A DNA stretch of 64,000 bases from positions 62,001 to 126,000 of the forward strand of contig PHCB01000001.1 of the NCBI GenBank assembly GCA_002842095.1, read 5' to 3'. Made by a program: the position numbers and the translations under genes. How positions within the stretch are numbered: the stretch's first letter is position 1; the number at the start of each line of letters is the position of its first letter. The DNA comes from a candidate division BRC1 bacterium HGW-BRC1-1. Its GTDB lineage: Bacteria; Sumerlaeota; Sumerlaeia; Sumerlaeales; Sumerlaeaceae. Below, in pieces: positions 1 through 9,206 of this stretch. The notes under the pieces were generated by a model. It did not search any database. It saw nothing but the letters and a program-made list of their open reading frames with translations, and had not been told where the DNA came from.

Positions 1-649
1 ACACGAAGTTAATCCGGGCGCGTTCGGCCAACAGGCGAATCACCTCGGCAACATCCGTGTCGGGGGGCGTGGAAACATTGACCTGCATGTTGAAGATTTC
101 GCCCCCAAGAACGCCCATCAACTGAGCACCCTCTTCACGGGCTTTTTCTTCCTGGGTCTTCTCTTTCGAACTGGTGGGCGGCACATACGCGCGCATGCCG
201 GCATTCGTCCCTCCGCCGATACCCGACTCCTGCACGCCCACGTTGATGTATGGGTTGGTGCTGCCATCGAGTTCTCCAGGCAGAGCGTCATCGCCGATGG
301 ATGGCTGTGACGCATTCATATCAGGTTCCGGAGCGGTAAACAAATCCTCGCTCACCGATTCATCGGCGGGCGGATTGGTTGAAGCCGCATCACTTGTTTC
401 CGGAATGGAGTCAGGGGTCACGGGCGTTGCATCGCTCGTACTCGTGACTCCTGTTGTCACGGAAATATCATCCATGACAGCGGAACCGGGTCTTCCGAGG
501 GCGGGGGCGGCGGCAGCCACTTCCCTCCCTGATATACCACGAGGCTCGGCGGCGGTGGCCGCAGCCCCCGTCCGCGGAAGTTGGGTCATAATAACCAAAG
601 TGGCGGCTGCAGCCAGCACTCCGATAGAACGTGACCAATCGTTACGCAT
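1..649 (-). CDS. pilQ: Type IV pilus secretin PilQ, N-terminal part (cut by window edge)
   Basis: Open from the ATG at 647-649 to the window edge, 216 residues visible. The N-terminus is a signal peptide (basic MRNDWSR, then a hydrophobic Ala-rich stretch to about residue 32). A long Pro/Ser/Thr/Glu-rich low-complexity linker follows to about residue 185. The first folded part seen, near residue 190, reads DTDVAEVIRLLAERARINFV, which is the beta-alpha pattern of the secretin N0/STN domain (DVxxVLRLIA in PilQ). The secretin barrel domain would lie outside the window. It is the last gene seen of a pilMNOPQ-ordered operon, 14 bp after the pilP-like gene, with GGGAG just upstream of the start. 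PilQ forms the outer-membrane pore through which the pilus passes. The family call rests on gene order plus this short domain, so GspD-like secretins are the alternative. Confidence 0.8.
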   Translation of the reverse strand, partial: MRNDWSRSIGVLAAAATLVIMTQLPRTGAAATAAEPRGISGREVAAAAPALGRPGSAVMDDISVTTGVTSTSDATPVTPDSIPETSDAASTNPPADESVSEDLFTAPEPDMNASQPSIGDDALPGELDGSTNPYINVGVQESGIGGGTNAGMRAYVPPTSSKEKTQEEKAREEGAQLMGVLGGEIFNMQVNVSTPPDTDVAEVIRLLAERARINFV

Positions 650-663
650 CGATAAGCTCCCTA

Positions 664-1659
664 TCATCGTTTAGCACTCGGCGGGCCGACCGGCAATGTG
701 AACAGTTTGGTTTTACCCGCAACCGTCACTTCGACCTCAACCGATTCTTCAGAAACGTTCATAATCTTGTGATTGGAGAATCCGCGCGGAGTGTCTCCAA
801 TGCTATAGCTTCTGCCACCGATCATCACCAAGCTCCCGCTGGGATCAGATGGATTCACAAGGATTGACCCAATGGAAAGGTTAGGGTCAACAACAATGTC
901 GATGGTCTGCTCGGTTGTCGGTGTGGCCACCAACTGCCCGATCTCCTGGGGTGTTTGCAGTTCATCGATCTTCTTCACCAGTTCACGCGCTTGGGTGGCG
1001 TAATCGGTGTCGGGGAATTCGGTTACGATGGACTGTAACATTTCACGCCCCTGCGACACACGGCCACGGCCCACAAGGTCCACGGCTTCATCGAACCGTT
1101 CCCGCAAGACTGCCACGTTGCGAACCCACGGCACCACCATGGGGTCGGGAATCGGCTCGTCGCGATAAACCACCTGATAAACTACCGTGGGTTTCTCACC
1201 AAGCAGAGCTCTCACCTGGGCGTCATCGAAAAGTTGGGTGGGCGTGGTTTCATCAACCTCCCGCGAACCAACCGGTGCAGCCTTTACGACATTCAGTTGC
1301 TTGATGAGTTGGGCCATGCTTTCCACGGCGGCTGCCTCGGCGTCGTTCTCTCCCACTACAACCTTGCCTTCGACAACGCGGAGCCCCGGACCCGAAGCGG
1401 TAGTCTCTTCCGTTTCACCGGCCACATTTAACGTCGTACCGGTGGGGGCCACACGCTTGCGGGCTTCGATATCCGCACTGGGGTCAACCGTTTCAGGCGA
1501 AACGTCCTCGGTTACACTGGTGGCAACAAAGGTCGACACGGGGTCTTGGGGAGATGTAACAGCCGGTGCGGTTGTTTCCTGGGCGCCGACGGAATTGATG
1601 AAACAGACGGCGACGGCAGCGGCCATGGCCGTGCTTGTGAATTTTTTACTTAAAGTCAT
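664..1659 (-). CDS. PilP-like periplasmic pilus assembly protein
   Basis: 331 residues with a clear signal peptide (MTLSKKFTSTAMAAAVAVCF, predicted cleavage after GAQ). The N-terminal third is acidic and Thr/Pro-rich. The middle, about residues 185-240, is helical and TPR-like (ERFDEAVDLVGRGRVSQGREML). The last 80 residues form a compact beta-rich module (LVMIGGRSYSIGDTPRGF, then alternating Val/Glu strands) like the small beta domain of PilP that contacts the secretin. It lies exactly where pilP sits between pilO and pilQ. It is about twice the length of classical PilP and has no lipobox cysteine, so either it is a divergent PilP or a pilP-replacement protein. The position is strong evidence; the homology is an inference. 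Confidence 0.6.
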   Translation of the reverse strand: MTLSKKFTSTAMAAAVAVCFINSVGAQETTAPAVTSPQDPVSTFVATSVTEDVSPETVDPSADIEARKRVAPTGTTLNVAGETEETTASGPGLRVVEGKVVVGENDAEAAAVESMAQLIKQLNVVKAAPVGSREVDETTPTQLFDDAQVRALLGEKPTVVYQVVYRDEPIPDPMVVPWVRNVAVLRERFDEAVDLVGRGRVSQGREMLQSIVTEFPDTDYATQARELVKKIDELQTPQEIGQLVATPTTEQTIDIVVDPNLSIGSILVNPSDPSGSLVMIGGRSYSIGDTPRGFSNHKIMNVSEESVEVEVTVAGKTKLFTLPVGPPSAKR

Positions 1660-1667
1660 CGTCCGCC

Positions 1668-2231
1668 TTATCCCTTCGAGTTAAACATGAACGTACCGAT
1701 GTCAACCTTGATGGGGTGGACGGACGGTCGTGCATCATCGTTGTCTATGGTGAAGGTTTTCACCCGCATGAATCGGTCTGGGTTTTCCTCAATGAGATTG
1801 AGGAACTGGCCAAAATCGTGGAACCTTGCCCGGCAGATCACCTGGTACGGAATCTCGGTGTAAACGCTGCGGACTTCCTGATTCTTGGGCACCAGTTCAC
1901 TGTAGGAAACATTGGTCACCTCAAGGATCTTGGTCAGTGCCTGATAGAAGCCCCGGCTGTCGGCCCGATCGGGAAGCTTGCGCTCGATCAACTTGAGGTA
2001 TTCCGCCTTGCGCTTCAGTTCGGCAATGTTGGCGAAAGCGATCGTGATTTTACGATCTTCCTCTTTCAGGGCTTTAATGTCCTTGTCGATGAGTGCGATG
2101 GCATCCTTGTCGCGCTTTTGCTGCTCCATCACGATGTAGAAGTAATAGTAAATCACTGCACCAAACAAAACGACGGCGAGGATTAACCCGGCTTTAACAA
2201 CGTCTTTTTCCTGCGGAGTCATGGCCTGCAT
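1668..2231 (-). CDS. pilO: Type IV pilus inner-membrane assembly protein PilO
   Basis: 187 residues: a short cytoplasmic N-terminus, one transmembrane helix (about residues 11-32, AGLILAVVLFGAVIYYYFYI), a coiled coil (about 33-85, rich in Lys/Glu/Asp with Leu/Ile spacing), then a ferredoxin-like periplasmic domain beginning near SYSELVPKNQEVRSV. This is the PilO plan. PilO pairs with PilN in the periplasm to form the alignment complex linking the PilM-PilN platform to PilP/PilQ. The start is 3 bp after the pilN stop, with GGGAGG about 10 bp upstream; a second in-frame ATG three codons later is possible. Confidence 0.85.
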   Translation of the reverse strand: MQAMTPQEKDVVKAGLILAVVLFGAVIYYYFYIVMEQQKRDKDAIALIDKDIKALKEEDRKITIAFANIAELKRKAEYLKLIERKLPDRADSRGFYQALTKILEVTNVSYSELVPKNQEVRSVYTEIPYQVICRARFHDFGQFLNLIEENPDRFMRVKTFTIDNDDARPSVHPIKVDIGTFMFNSKG

Positions 2232-2234
2232 GGA

Positions 2235-3065
2235 TCAATTCCCTCCCTTCGAATTTACGGTTGCGGCGGCGGGAGCGCCGGGTTCGGCCTTGATGCCGGT
2301 GTTGTCGGTCTGAGGCTCGGCTTCACAGATGAACCCGAAACGCATAACCTCGACACCACCAACGACATCTCGTTTTTGCACAAGCTGGCCGAATTCAGTC
2401 TTCAGACCATCAAGGAACATCGATTCCTTGCCACTCTCACGGTTCCACTTCAGGCGCGCCAGAACGCTCTGGAAGGCAATAATCTGGCGCAAGCGTTGCG
2501 GGTCGTCGTTGCCGTAAGCGATGGCTTCAACGGTCAGCTTCTGGTTGATGATGGGCCGTTTAACCGCCTTGGGTTCCTGTTCGCCGGGCTCGTGCTTTTG
2601 CTTCTTCCATTCCTCGCGACGGGCAACGGACTCGGGCGTTTCAATCTCGGAGATATCTTCGTCGAGTTGCAGACGCGTGATGTAGACTCCGAGGTTCATG
2701 CGTGCCCGCGAGAGCATGTTCAGTTTTTCGCTCCAGAAAACGCGATTCACCGGGCTGAGCGCCATGGCCACTTCGTACTTCTCTTCAATCTCGCGGCTGT
2801 TCTCGGTCGCGGCGTTCAGTTCCACACGGCGCTTGGCAACTTTCTTTTCGAAAGTCTCCTTATCTGTCTGCCGTGCAGCCACTTGCCGGGTTGAGTCGGC
2901 GCTGATTTGCCAGACGAACCAACCCGAAGCCACTGCGCCCAGATAGAGCAGGAATAGAAGCATGTAGATCATGCGCGCAGCGCTTTGAGGCGCCTTGTGT
3001 TTTGTCACGCCGGCCGCCCCGGCGCGTTTGCCGGTTTCGGAGGGTAACAGGTTGATTTTTATCAT
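2235..3065 (-). CDS. pilN: Type IV pilus assembly protein PilN
   Basis: 276 residues. It opens with MIKINLLPSE, the INLLP motif that PilN proteins insert into PilM. A transmembrane helix follows at about residues 33-52 (MLLFLLYLGAVASGWFVW), then a coiled coil (about 55-105) and a periplasmic domain with a disordered, Glu/Lys/Pro-rich insertion near residues 145-170. It is longer than the usual ~190-200 residues because of that insertion and a tail rich in Ala/Gly/Asn. It lies 31 bp downstream of pilM and 3 bp upstream of pilO, so translation is probably coupled. Confidence 0.85.
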   Translation of the reverse strand: MIKINLLPSETGKRAGAAGVTKHKAPQSAARMIYMLLFLLYLGAVASGWFVWQISADSTRQVAARQTDKETFEKKVAKRRVELNAATENSREIEEKYEVAMALSPVNRVFWSEKLNMLSRARMNLGVYITRLQLDEDISEIETPESVARREEWKKQKHEPGEQEPKAVKRPIINQKLTVEAIAYGNDDPQRLRQIIAFQSVLARLKWNRESGKESMFLDGLKTEFGQLVQKRDVVGGVEVMRFGFICEAEPQTDNTGIKAEPGAPAAATVNSKGGN

Positions 3066-3096
3066 AGTTGAATGGTCTCCTTACCTCGGCACTGCA

Positions 3097-4254
3097 TCAC
3101 TCAAACGCCCGCAATCCCAGGCCCACGCAAACACCCAGCAGGTTGCGCGAACGCTCGACCTTCTTGGGATCTACGCTGCCCGAAACAAGAGCGATGTTTC
3201 GCAGGGGATCGACCACCTCCACCGGCAAATCCAGTTCACGAGATAAATACTGGTCGAAATTCCGCAGATTAGCGGTGCCGCCACCGATGGCGACCCGTTG
3301 CACGGGGCGGCCATTGGCCTGATTTTCAAAGAACTGAATGGAGCGTCGAATCTCGTTGGTCAGCCCACCGAGCGATCCACGCAGAACCGTGGTGGCGATC
3401 AGTTCGGGCGAGTCCTCGCCCAGTTCCTCACCGGTCAGGCGTTCCACCGTACCACGGATGGTATCGAGAAGCGACGCGTCGCCGCCAATATCGCCGTCCA
3501 TTTCATCGTCACGAACAACGGGTGCGCCTTCGTGAATCTTCAGTTCCTCGGCTCGCTGGAACGAGCAGTTGAGACGCTGCTGAATGGCCGACGTGATGGA
3601 ATCTCCCGCAATGGCGATGTCGCGAGAAAAACGCGAAACGCCACCGAGGTAGATGTTAATACTGGTGATTTCCGCGCCGATGTTCAGCAAAGCCACAACG
3701 TCATCGGCGGGGGGTAGATAGTTAACTTCGTAGCAATTGAGGAAGGCGAAGGAGTCCACGTCCACGATGGCGGGGGAAAGTTCGACGGTCTTCAGTAGTT
3801 CCACGTGGTCGGCCAAAAGATCCTTCTTCGCCGCCACGAGCAACACGTCCACCTTCATCACACCGTTCACGTCGCTGCGGCCGAGAATCATGTGGTCGAG
3901 GTTCACCTCTTCCAGGGGGAAGGGAATGTAATCTTCAGCCTCCCAGCGGATGGCCCCCTGCAACTCGTTCTCGGGCATATCGGGCAATTGGATATAGCGC
4001 ACGATGATGCTTTCGCCGCTAACCGCCGAAATCGAAAATTTCGCGGAAATACCACCGTCAGCCAGAGCCTGGCGGATCGCTTCCATGCGCGCTTCGCGCT
4101 TGTTTCCTACAGTCTTTTTGTCGGAACCGGGGAAGATCTCGGCCATGCCGAATTTTTCCAGTTCGATTGAGCGGCCCACTTTACGTAGCTGGACGGCCTT
4201 CACGATGCTGGAACCGATATCCAACCCGACAGTTCTCTTCGGGTTAAGGGCCAA
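3097..4254 (-). CDS. pilM: Type IV pilus assembly protein PilM (actin-like ATPase)
   Basis: 385 residues with the PilM/FtsA-type actin fold: phosphate-1 motif VGLDIGSSIVKAVQL at residues 9-23, the central DxDSFAFLN segment, and the adenosine motif region VQRVAIGGGTANLRNFDQYL near residue 325. PilM is a cytoplasmic ATP-binding ring protein that recruits PilN through its INLLP peptide. The start is a TTG (4252-4254), chosen because GGAGG lies 6 bp upstream and the family consensus begins just after it. It is the first gene of the operon and is divergent from argJ across about 200 bp that must hold both promoters. Confidence 0.92.
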   Translation of the reverse strand: MALNPKRTVGLDIGSSIVKAVQLRKVGRSIELEKFGMAEIFPGSDKKTVGNKREARMEAIRQALADGGISAKFSISAVSGESIIVRYIQLPDMPENELQGAIRWEAEDYIPFPLEEVNLDHMILGRSDVNGVMKVDVLLVAAKKDLLADHVELLKTVELSPAIVDVDSFAFLNCYEVNYLPPADDVVALLNIGAEITSINIYLGGVSRFSRDIAIAGDSITSAIQQRLNCSFQRAEELKIHEGAPVVRDDEMDGDIGGDASLLDTIRGTVERLTGEELGEDSPELIATTVLRGSLGGLTNEIRRSIQFFENQANGRPVQRVAIGGGTANLRNFDQYLSRELDLPVEVVDPLRNIALVSGSVDPKKVERSRNLLGVCVGLGLRAFE

Positions 4255-4451
4255 GCTTTACCTCCATTACCTCAATGGTCACTCGGCTGTCTGCCGCGCG
4301 TGTCCAAGTTAAGTATCTCTCAATATTATTGCGTCACCATCAAGCGAAAAAAAGCCTTGGGTCTGCACCCGTAACGAAGTTCCTGAATACGCCTTCGGAC
4401 CATAATACGTCTAACACTTGCCTAATGCGCATTAGCGAGCAAACTATCCAC

Positions 4452-5672
4452 ATGAAAAACATCAATAGCAAGCCCTTCGACACACCTTTGGGATTTTTTT
4501 GGGCCGCCGCCGAGGCCGGGATCAAACTGGCCAACCGGTTGGATCTGGGCCTTCTGAACAGCGAAACCCCTTGTAACGCGGCGGCGGTCTTCACGCAAAA
4601 TCTTTTCTGTGCAGCACCGGTCACCTTTTGCCGCGAGATGCTGTCGGCCCATGGCAATAACATTCGCGGGGTTGTGGTGAACTCCGGTTGCGCGAACGCT
4701 GCAACGGGTCCGGATGGGCTGGAAAATGCACGACTGATGGCGCGAATGCCTCAATCGACCGGATGCGCGATGGCTGACTCGGAGAACTTTTTTGTGTGCA
4801 GCACGGGCACCATCGGCGTCCAGTTGCCGATGGATCGCATTCGCGCCGGAATCGCAGAGGCATCCAAAAAACTGGCGCAAACGACCGAAGGTTTTCTGGA
4901 TTTCGCCACTGCCATCATGACCACGGATACGGTTCGCAAAACCGCAGCCGCCTCCCTGGAGGTTGAAGGAACAACGGTGAGACTGGTCGCATGCGCCAAA
5001 GGGTCCGGCATGATCCATCCCGACATGGCGACCCTGCTGGCCTACGTGGCCACCGATGCGAAGGCGGCCCCGGAGGTTCTCGACCGTGCGTTCCGGTATG
5101 CGGTGGATCGCAGCCTGAACTGCATGACCGTGGATGGCGACACGAGCACGAACGACACCGCGATCATTCTGGCGAACGGTGCGTCGGGAGCCGAGATTGC
5201 CGCCGGCAGCGAAGCGGAGCGTGATTTCACAGCGGCGCTAACGTCGGTCCTGCAGGACCTCGCCCGCCAACTCGCCCGCGACGGCGAAGGGGCCACCAAG
5301 CTGGTGGAAATTCTTGTGACCGGGGCACCTGATTTTTTATCGGCCCGAAAGGTGGGTCGCTCCATCGCCGGGAGCAATCTCGTGAAAACCGCAATTTACG
5401 GGCGTGACGCCAACTGGGGCCGCATCGTTTGCTCGGCGGGATACGCCGGGGTTCCGTTCGACGTGGATCGCGTTCGTCTGACCATGGGCGAAATTCTGCT
5501 CTTCGAGGCGGGAGGTCCGGTCCCCTTCAGCGAGGAGGATGCCTTGAAGGTTTTGTCGGAGGAAAAAATCGTCATTCATATTGACCTCGGCGCCGGCAAC
5601 GAAGAGGCGACGGTGTGGACTTGCGACCTGACCGAGAAGTACATCGAGATTAACGGCAGTTACCGCACTTAA
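4452..5672 (+). CDS. argJ: Glutamate N-acetyltransferase / amino-acid acetyltransferase ArgJ
   Basis: 406 residues, the usual length. It transfers acetyl from N-acetylornithine to glutamate in the cyclic arginine pathway, in the cytoplasm. The self-cleavage site is plain: KGSGMIHPDMATLLAYVATD, where the proenzyme is cut before the Thr that becomes the catalytic nucleophile of the beta chain. VDGDTSTNDTA and the C-terminal KYIEINGSYRT are also typical. Met at 4452 was chosen because it sits just before the conserved PLGFFWAAAEAGIK start; an in-frame ATG at 4425 is possible and neither has a strong Shine-Dalgarno. The next gene starts 1 bp after its stop, so the two are probably co-transcribed. 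No other arg genes are in the window. Confidence 0.93.
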   Translation: MKNINSKPFDTPLGFFWAAAEAGIKLANRLDLGLLNSETPCNAAAVFTQNLFCAAPVTFCREMLSAHGNNIRGVVVNSGCANAATGPDGLENARLMARMPQSTGCAMADSENFFVCSTGTIGVQLPMDRIRAGIAEASKKLAQTTEGFLDFATAIMTTDTVRKTAAASLEVEGTTVRLVACAKGSGMIHPDMATLLAYVATDAKAAPEVLDRAFRYAVDRSLNCMTVDGDTSTNDTAIILANGASGAEIAAGSEAERDFTAALTSVLQDLARQLARDGEGATKLVEILVTGAPDFLSARKVGRSIAGSNLVKTAIYGRDANWGRIVCSAGYAGVPFDVDRVRLTMGEILLFEAGGPVPFSEEDALKVLSEEKIVIHIDLGAGNEEATVWTCDLTEKYIEINGSYRT

Positions 5673-5673
5673 A

Positions 5674-7086
5674 ATGGACAACACCCGGCCATCCGCCGCC
5701 TCAACCCGGTCTACGAAGGTGGCAGTTCTGACCACGGAACCGTTGCCTTTGCCCGGCTGCGCCACAACCGGGGCGGGGTTGCGGGCGTGGGGGTTGGCAG
5801 CAGGATTAATATCGCGCGGGTTCACGGTGGTGATCGGCTCCCCCGCCGCGGAGGGTGAATTTGCCGGGTCAGATAATCTGCCTCGTGTGGTGGAAATGCC
5901 GCGCGACGAAATCGGACTATTCCTACAGCGGGAAGAACCAGACATCGTGGTTTTGCAACACTGGGGTCTGGCCGCTAATGTGCCCGACGTGACTGTTCCG
6001 TTGGTCATTGATCTCGCCGGGCCGCACCTTCTCGAGAGGTTGTTCTGGGGCAGCGACGACCCGGCCCGCGACCGCCGCGAAAAAATAGCCGCGCTGCGCC
6101 GGGCCGATTTCGTGATTTGCTCCGGTGAGTATCAAAGGCGATACTTCCTGCCGTTCCTGCTGGAAGCGGGTCATAATCTTCAATGCGAGAATGTGCTGCC
6201 GGTCATACCTTTTTCGGTACCACCGCCCGCTGATTCAACTAATGAGGGGGAACCCTCTCTTAACGAAATGAACGAGCCTCTGTTCGTCTACGGCGGGGCT
6301 TTCCTCGCCTGGCAGGACCCGGTTCGCGCATTGACCTGGCTTCTGGAGGAAATGGACGCGACCAACAAAGGTCGGCTGCTCTTTGTGGGCGGGGCCCACC
6401 CGGTTATCGATGCATCCGGCGGGCGCTTCCTCGCCCTCGACGCCATGTTGCGCAACCACCCACGGGTGGAGCGGCGGGGTTTCCTCTCGTTTGAGGATCT
6501 TACAGCAGCGTATCGCGAGGCAACAGTAGCGGTTGACCTGATGACCCGCAACGCCGAGCGCGAGCTGGCCTTCACCACGCGCACGATGATTTATCTTTGG
6601 TGCGGGCTGCCGGTCATTCATGACGACTATAGCGAAGTCGGCGAGATTATCGACAGGAACGATTGTGGATGGACGCTCTCGCCCGACGATGAGGCGGGGT
6701 TCCGAAGGGTGGTCCGTGAGATTCTCGACGACCAGGCACCACTGTCAGAGATGCGCGAGAAAGCCCTGACCGTGACGGGACAGTACAACTGGGAGCGCAC
6801 CATTACGCCTCTCGCAGATTTCTGCATGGCACCCCACATGCGCGCTTCAAGGGACATGGATGCCGAGTTTGGATCAAACCCCAACGAACGCGACGCCGCT
6901 TCGGCCCAGACAAACCAACCCGACACAAGCTTGTCGGCCCAATGCCGGAGAAACGCTATTCAGGCGCTCCCCCACCTGGCTCCTCTGGCGGGATTTCTGG
7001 CCCGGCTGCCGGCCTGGATTCTTCGATATCGCCTCAAAGCCACCGCCACCCCTCCCAAATCACCGTCCGCGAAAGACATTGCTTAA
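5674..7086 (+). CDS. Glycosyltransferase, GT-B fold (GT4-like)
   Basis: 470 residues. The N-terminal Rossmann half begins KVAVLTTEPLPLPGCATTGAGLRAWGLAAGL, the glycine-rich acceptor loop of GT-B enzymes. The C-terminal half has the nucleotide-sugar-binding region: GRLLFVGGAHP near residue 235, FLSFEDLTAAYREATVAVDLM near 275, and then TRTMIYLWCGLPVIHDDYSEVGEIIDRNDCGW, which matches the E-x7-E type donor loop of GT4 in position. The last ~90 residues are Pro/Ala-rich and less structured. It probably adds a sugar to a surface or secreted glycan. Donor and acceptor cannot be read from sequence. It follows argJ by 1 bp and precedes a surface-protein gene by 30 bp. Confidence 0.75.
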   Translation: MDNTRPSAASTRSTKVAVLTTEPLPLPGCATTGAGLRAWGLAAGLISRGFTVVIGSPAAEGEFAGSDNLPRVVEMPRDEIGLFLQREEPDIVVLQHWGLAANVPDVTVPLVIDLAGPHLLERLFWGSDDPARDRREKIAALRRADFVICSGEYQRRYFLPFLLEAGHNLQCENVLPVIPFSVPPPADSTNEGEPSLNEMNEPLFVYGGAFLAWQDPVRALTWLLEEMDATNKGRLLFVGGAHPVIDASGGRFLALDAMLRNHPRVERRGFLSFEDLTAAYREATVAVDLMTRNAERELAFTTRTMIYLWCGLPVIHDDYSEVGEIIDRNDCGWTLSPDDEAGFRRVVREILDDQAPLSEMREKALTVTGQYNWERTITPLADFCMAPHMRASRDMDAEFGSNPNERDAASAQTNQPDTSLSAQCRRNAIQALPHLAPLAGFLARLPAWILRYRLKATATPPKSPSAKDIA

Positions 7087-7116
7087 TTTCACGCCTTCTG
7101 GCTTGATCAACCCGTC

Positions 7117-9117
7117 ATGATCCAACAGCCAAAAAATATCATCATCGCCTTTCTGGTCATCGTAGTTCTGGGATTTCTTTTTGCAATCCGATCTCAATTC
7201 ATCCAGCCCGTCGAAGTTGAAAAAACTGAGGAAGTCGCTCAGGAAAAGAAGACGGAAAAAGGGTCCAGGTCCGGGAACACGAGCATCACTGTGTTTGATG
7301 ATTACGATCCGGAAGTGGCTTCCCCCCGCCAGACTCCCCACATCCGTACCGTGGCAAACAAGGATTGGGTGGAGGACTACGACACCCAATTACTGCGCGC
7401 CGCCGGCGATGCTCACATCACCGGCGTGGTGGCCGACGAAGACGACGCCCCCCTGGCCGGCGCGGAAATCATGCTTTATGAATCCGACCCCATGACGACG
7501 CATCCGGCGTTGCGCACGGCTGTCACCGACGAAGAAGGTTCCTATACTCTCACCGATTTGAATGAGCGGGGAGTTGCGTTTATTCTCGCCGCGCGCGCCA
7601 AGGGTTATGCCCCCGAGGTGCGGTTCATCATGATGAACGGGCCTCAGCGCCAGGATATCACCCTGACGGAAGGCGTCCCGCTCTCGGGGACCGTTCTGGA
7701 CGCGCAAACCTCTGCGCCCATAGTGGGAGCGACCGTCTATTTCCCGGCGAACCGATGGACCGTTTTCTCATTCCTCGGCACGGCCACGAGCGACGGCATG
7801 GGGCGCTTCAATTTCCAGGATGTTAAACCCGGTCAGAATATGACCGTGGCAGAGGCCACAGGTTACGCACGAACGTCCAAGTCGGTTCGCTCGCCTTCCG
7901 ATGATGCGTTCATCGCCATGCGTAAGGGAGGCGCCATCGTCAGAGGTATGACGGTGACTCGCCTGGGCGAGAAACCCGCCGGTGGGGCTCGCGTGGTTTG
8001 TTATTCGCGCAACGGTGGCGTGTTTTCAACTTCATCCAAACCCGATGGAACCTTCGAACTGCGCGACCTCCCCGGGGGGCGCCACACACTCCTCGCGTTC
8101 AAGGGCTCGCCCTCGCGACCCGAGCGAATTGAAGTTGAGGAGAACGGAGTTAAAGAAGACGTAAAACTCATCCTTCCCTCGGAAGTTTATGTGAATGGTC
8201 GTGTTGTGAGGGCCGACAACAGCAAGCCCCTGCCGGGTGTGGGCATCAAACATCAGGGCATTCTCGGAGTTAACACCGTCCTCAGCGACGAAGATGGACG
8301 CTTCGCGTTCACCACTCTGGCCATCGATTCCTACTGGGTGGAGGTTCACGAGCGCGGTCTACTGCCCGTTCAAAAGAAAGATACCGAAACCACAAGTGTG
8401 CAGGAGCGCTTCGTCAAAGAAATCGATGCAGGTGCTTCCAGCGATGATTTGCTACTGAAACTCCGACGCGTGCCCGCCATCACGGGTGTCGTTCGCCAGG
8501 CCCGGGGCACCGGCGATGGCGCAAAGGCCGCTCCCGTGTGGAACGCCGACGTTTTTGCCCACGTGGAAATCGACGGAGAGTTGCGCAATCTTTTCACACG
8601 GTCTGATTCCAACGGCACCTTCTTCGTAAATCTGCCCGACAACAAACGGGGCTACGCCCGCGTGTTCGCGCGCAAGGGCCGTGCCGTGGCCATGGGTGAA
8701 ACGCGCGCACCCGCGCGCCAGCCGTTGCGTCTGAATCTCGAGCAAAAGGGGTTGAAGGGCGAAGTTGCCCTCACCGACATGACTCCCCTCTCAGGCGTGA
8801 GAATCTCGGCCATTTACCAATTCACTGCTCCCGCCCAGTACGGACGCCTGAAGACCTTACGTGGTGACACTACCCTAACAAATCTCTATGGAGGCTTTCA
8901 GCTACCGCTGGTTGCGAACAACAAGGTTACCATCCAATTCCGTCTGCCGGACGGTAGCCGCATCGAAAAAGACTATCCGACCAATGCCCTAAGCCGTAAC
9001 TCACAGGTCTTTGTTTATGATCCCGTAGAGAAGGAGATACTGAGCGACGCCAAGGGTGGAAGTGCATCGCGCCGCACCGAAGAGCGCGGCAGAGAAGGTG
9101 GGCGTATTCGACAGTAG
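7117..9117 (+). CDS. Membrane-anchored protein with repeated carboxypeptidase-regulatory-like domains
   Basis: 666 residues. One N-terminal transmembrane anchor (about residues 7-23, IIIAFLVIVVLGFLFAI) is followed by a charged linker rich in Glu/Lys. The rest is a chain of five or more CarboxypepD_reg-like beta sandwiches, each showing the pattern ITGVVxDxDxxPLAGAxIxL...TDxxGxYTLTDL (for example near residues 97, 185, 270, 355, 450). Such domains are extracytoplasmic scaffolds or binding modules; no enzyme domain is visible. The C-terminal ~25 residues are Arg/Glu/Gly-rich. Located between a glycosyltransferase and uvrC; function unknown, possibly cell-envelope structure. Confidence 0.7.
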   Translation: MIQQPKNIIIAFLVIVVLGFLFAIRSQFIQPVEVEKTEEVAQEKKTEKGSRSGNTSITVFDDYDPEVASPRQTPHIRTVANKDWVEDYDTQLLRAAGDAHITGVVADEDDAPLAGAEIMLYESDPMTTHPALRTAVTDEEGSYTLTDLNERGVAFILAARAKGYAPEVRFIMMNGPQRQDITLTEGVPLSGTVLDAQTSAPIVGATVYFPANRWTVFSFLGTATSDGMGRFNFQDVKPGQNMTVAEATGYARTSKSVRSPSDDAFIAMRKGGAIVRGMTVTRLGEKPAGGARVVCYSRNGGVFSTSSKPDGTFELRDLPGGRHTLLAFKGSPSRPERIEVEENGVKEDVKLILPSEVYVNGRVVRADNSKPLPGVGIKHQGILGVNTVLSDEDGRFAFTTLAIDSYWVEVHERGLLPVQKKDTETTSVQERFVKEIDAGASSDDLLLKLRRVPAITGVVRQARGTGDGAKAAPVWNADVFAHVEIDGELRNLFTRSDSNGTFFVNLPDNKRGYARVFARKGRAVAMGETRAPARQPLRLNLEQKGLKGEVALTDMTPLSGVRISAIYQFTAPAQYGRLKTLRGDTTLTNLYGGFQLPLVANNKVTIQFRLPDGSRIEKDYPTNALSRNSQVFVYDPVEKEILSDAKGGSASRRTEERGREGGRIRQ

Positions 9118-9206
9118 CAATTCCGTACCCGCCTGAAAACGCATTCACGGAACCCTGATCCCAAAACCGATGCCCCACCGCTTTGGGGTGTAGTTCTTTT
9201 CAAGCG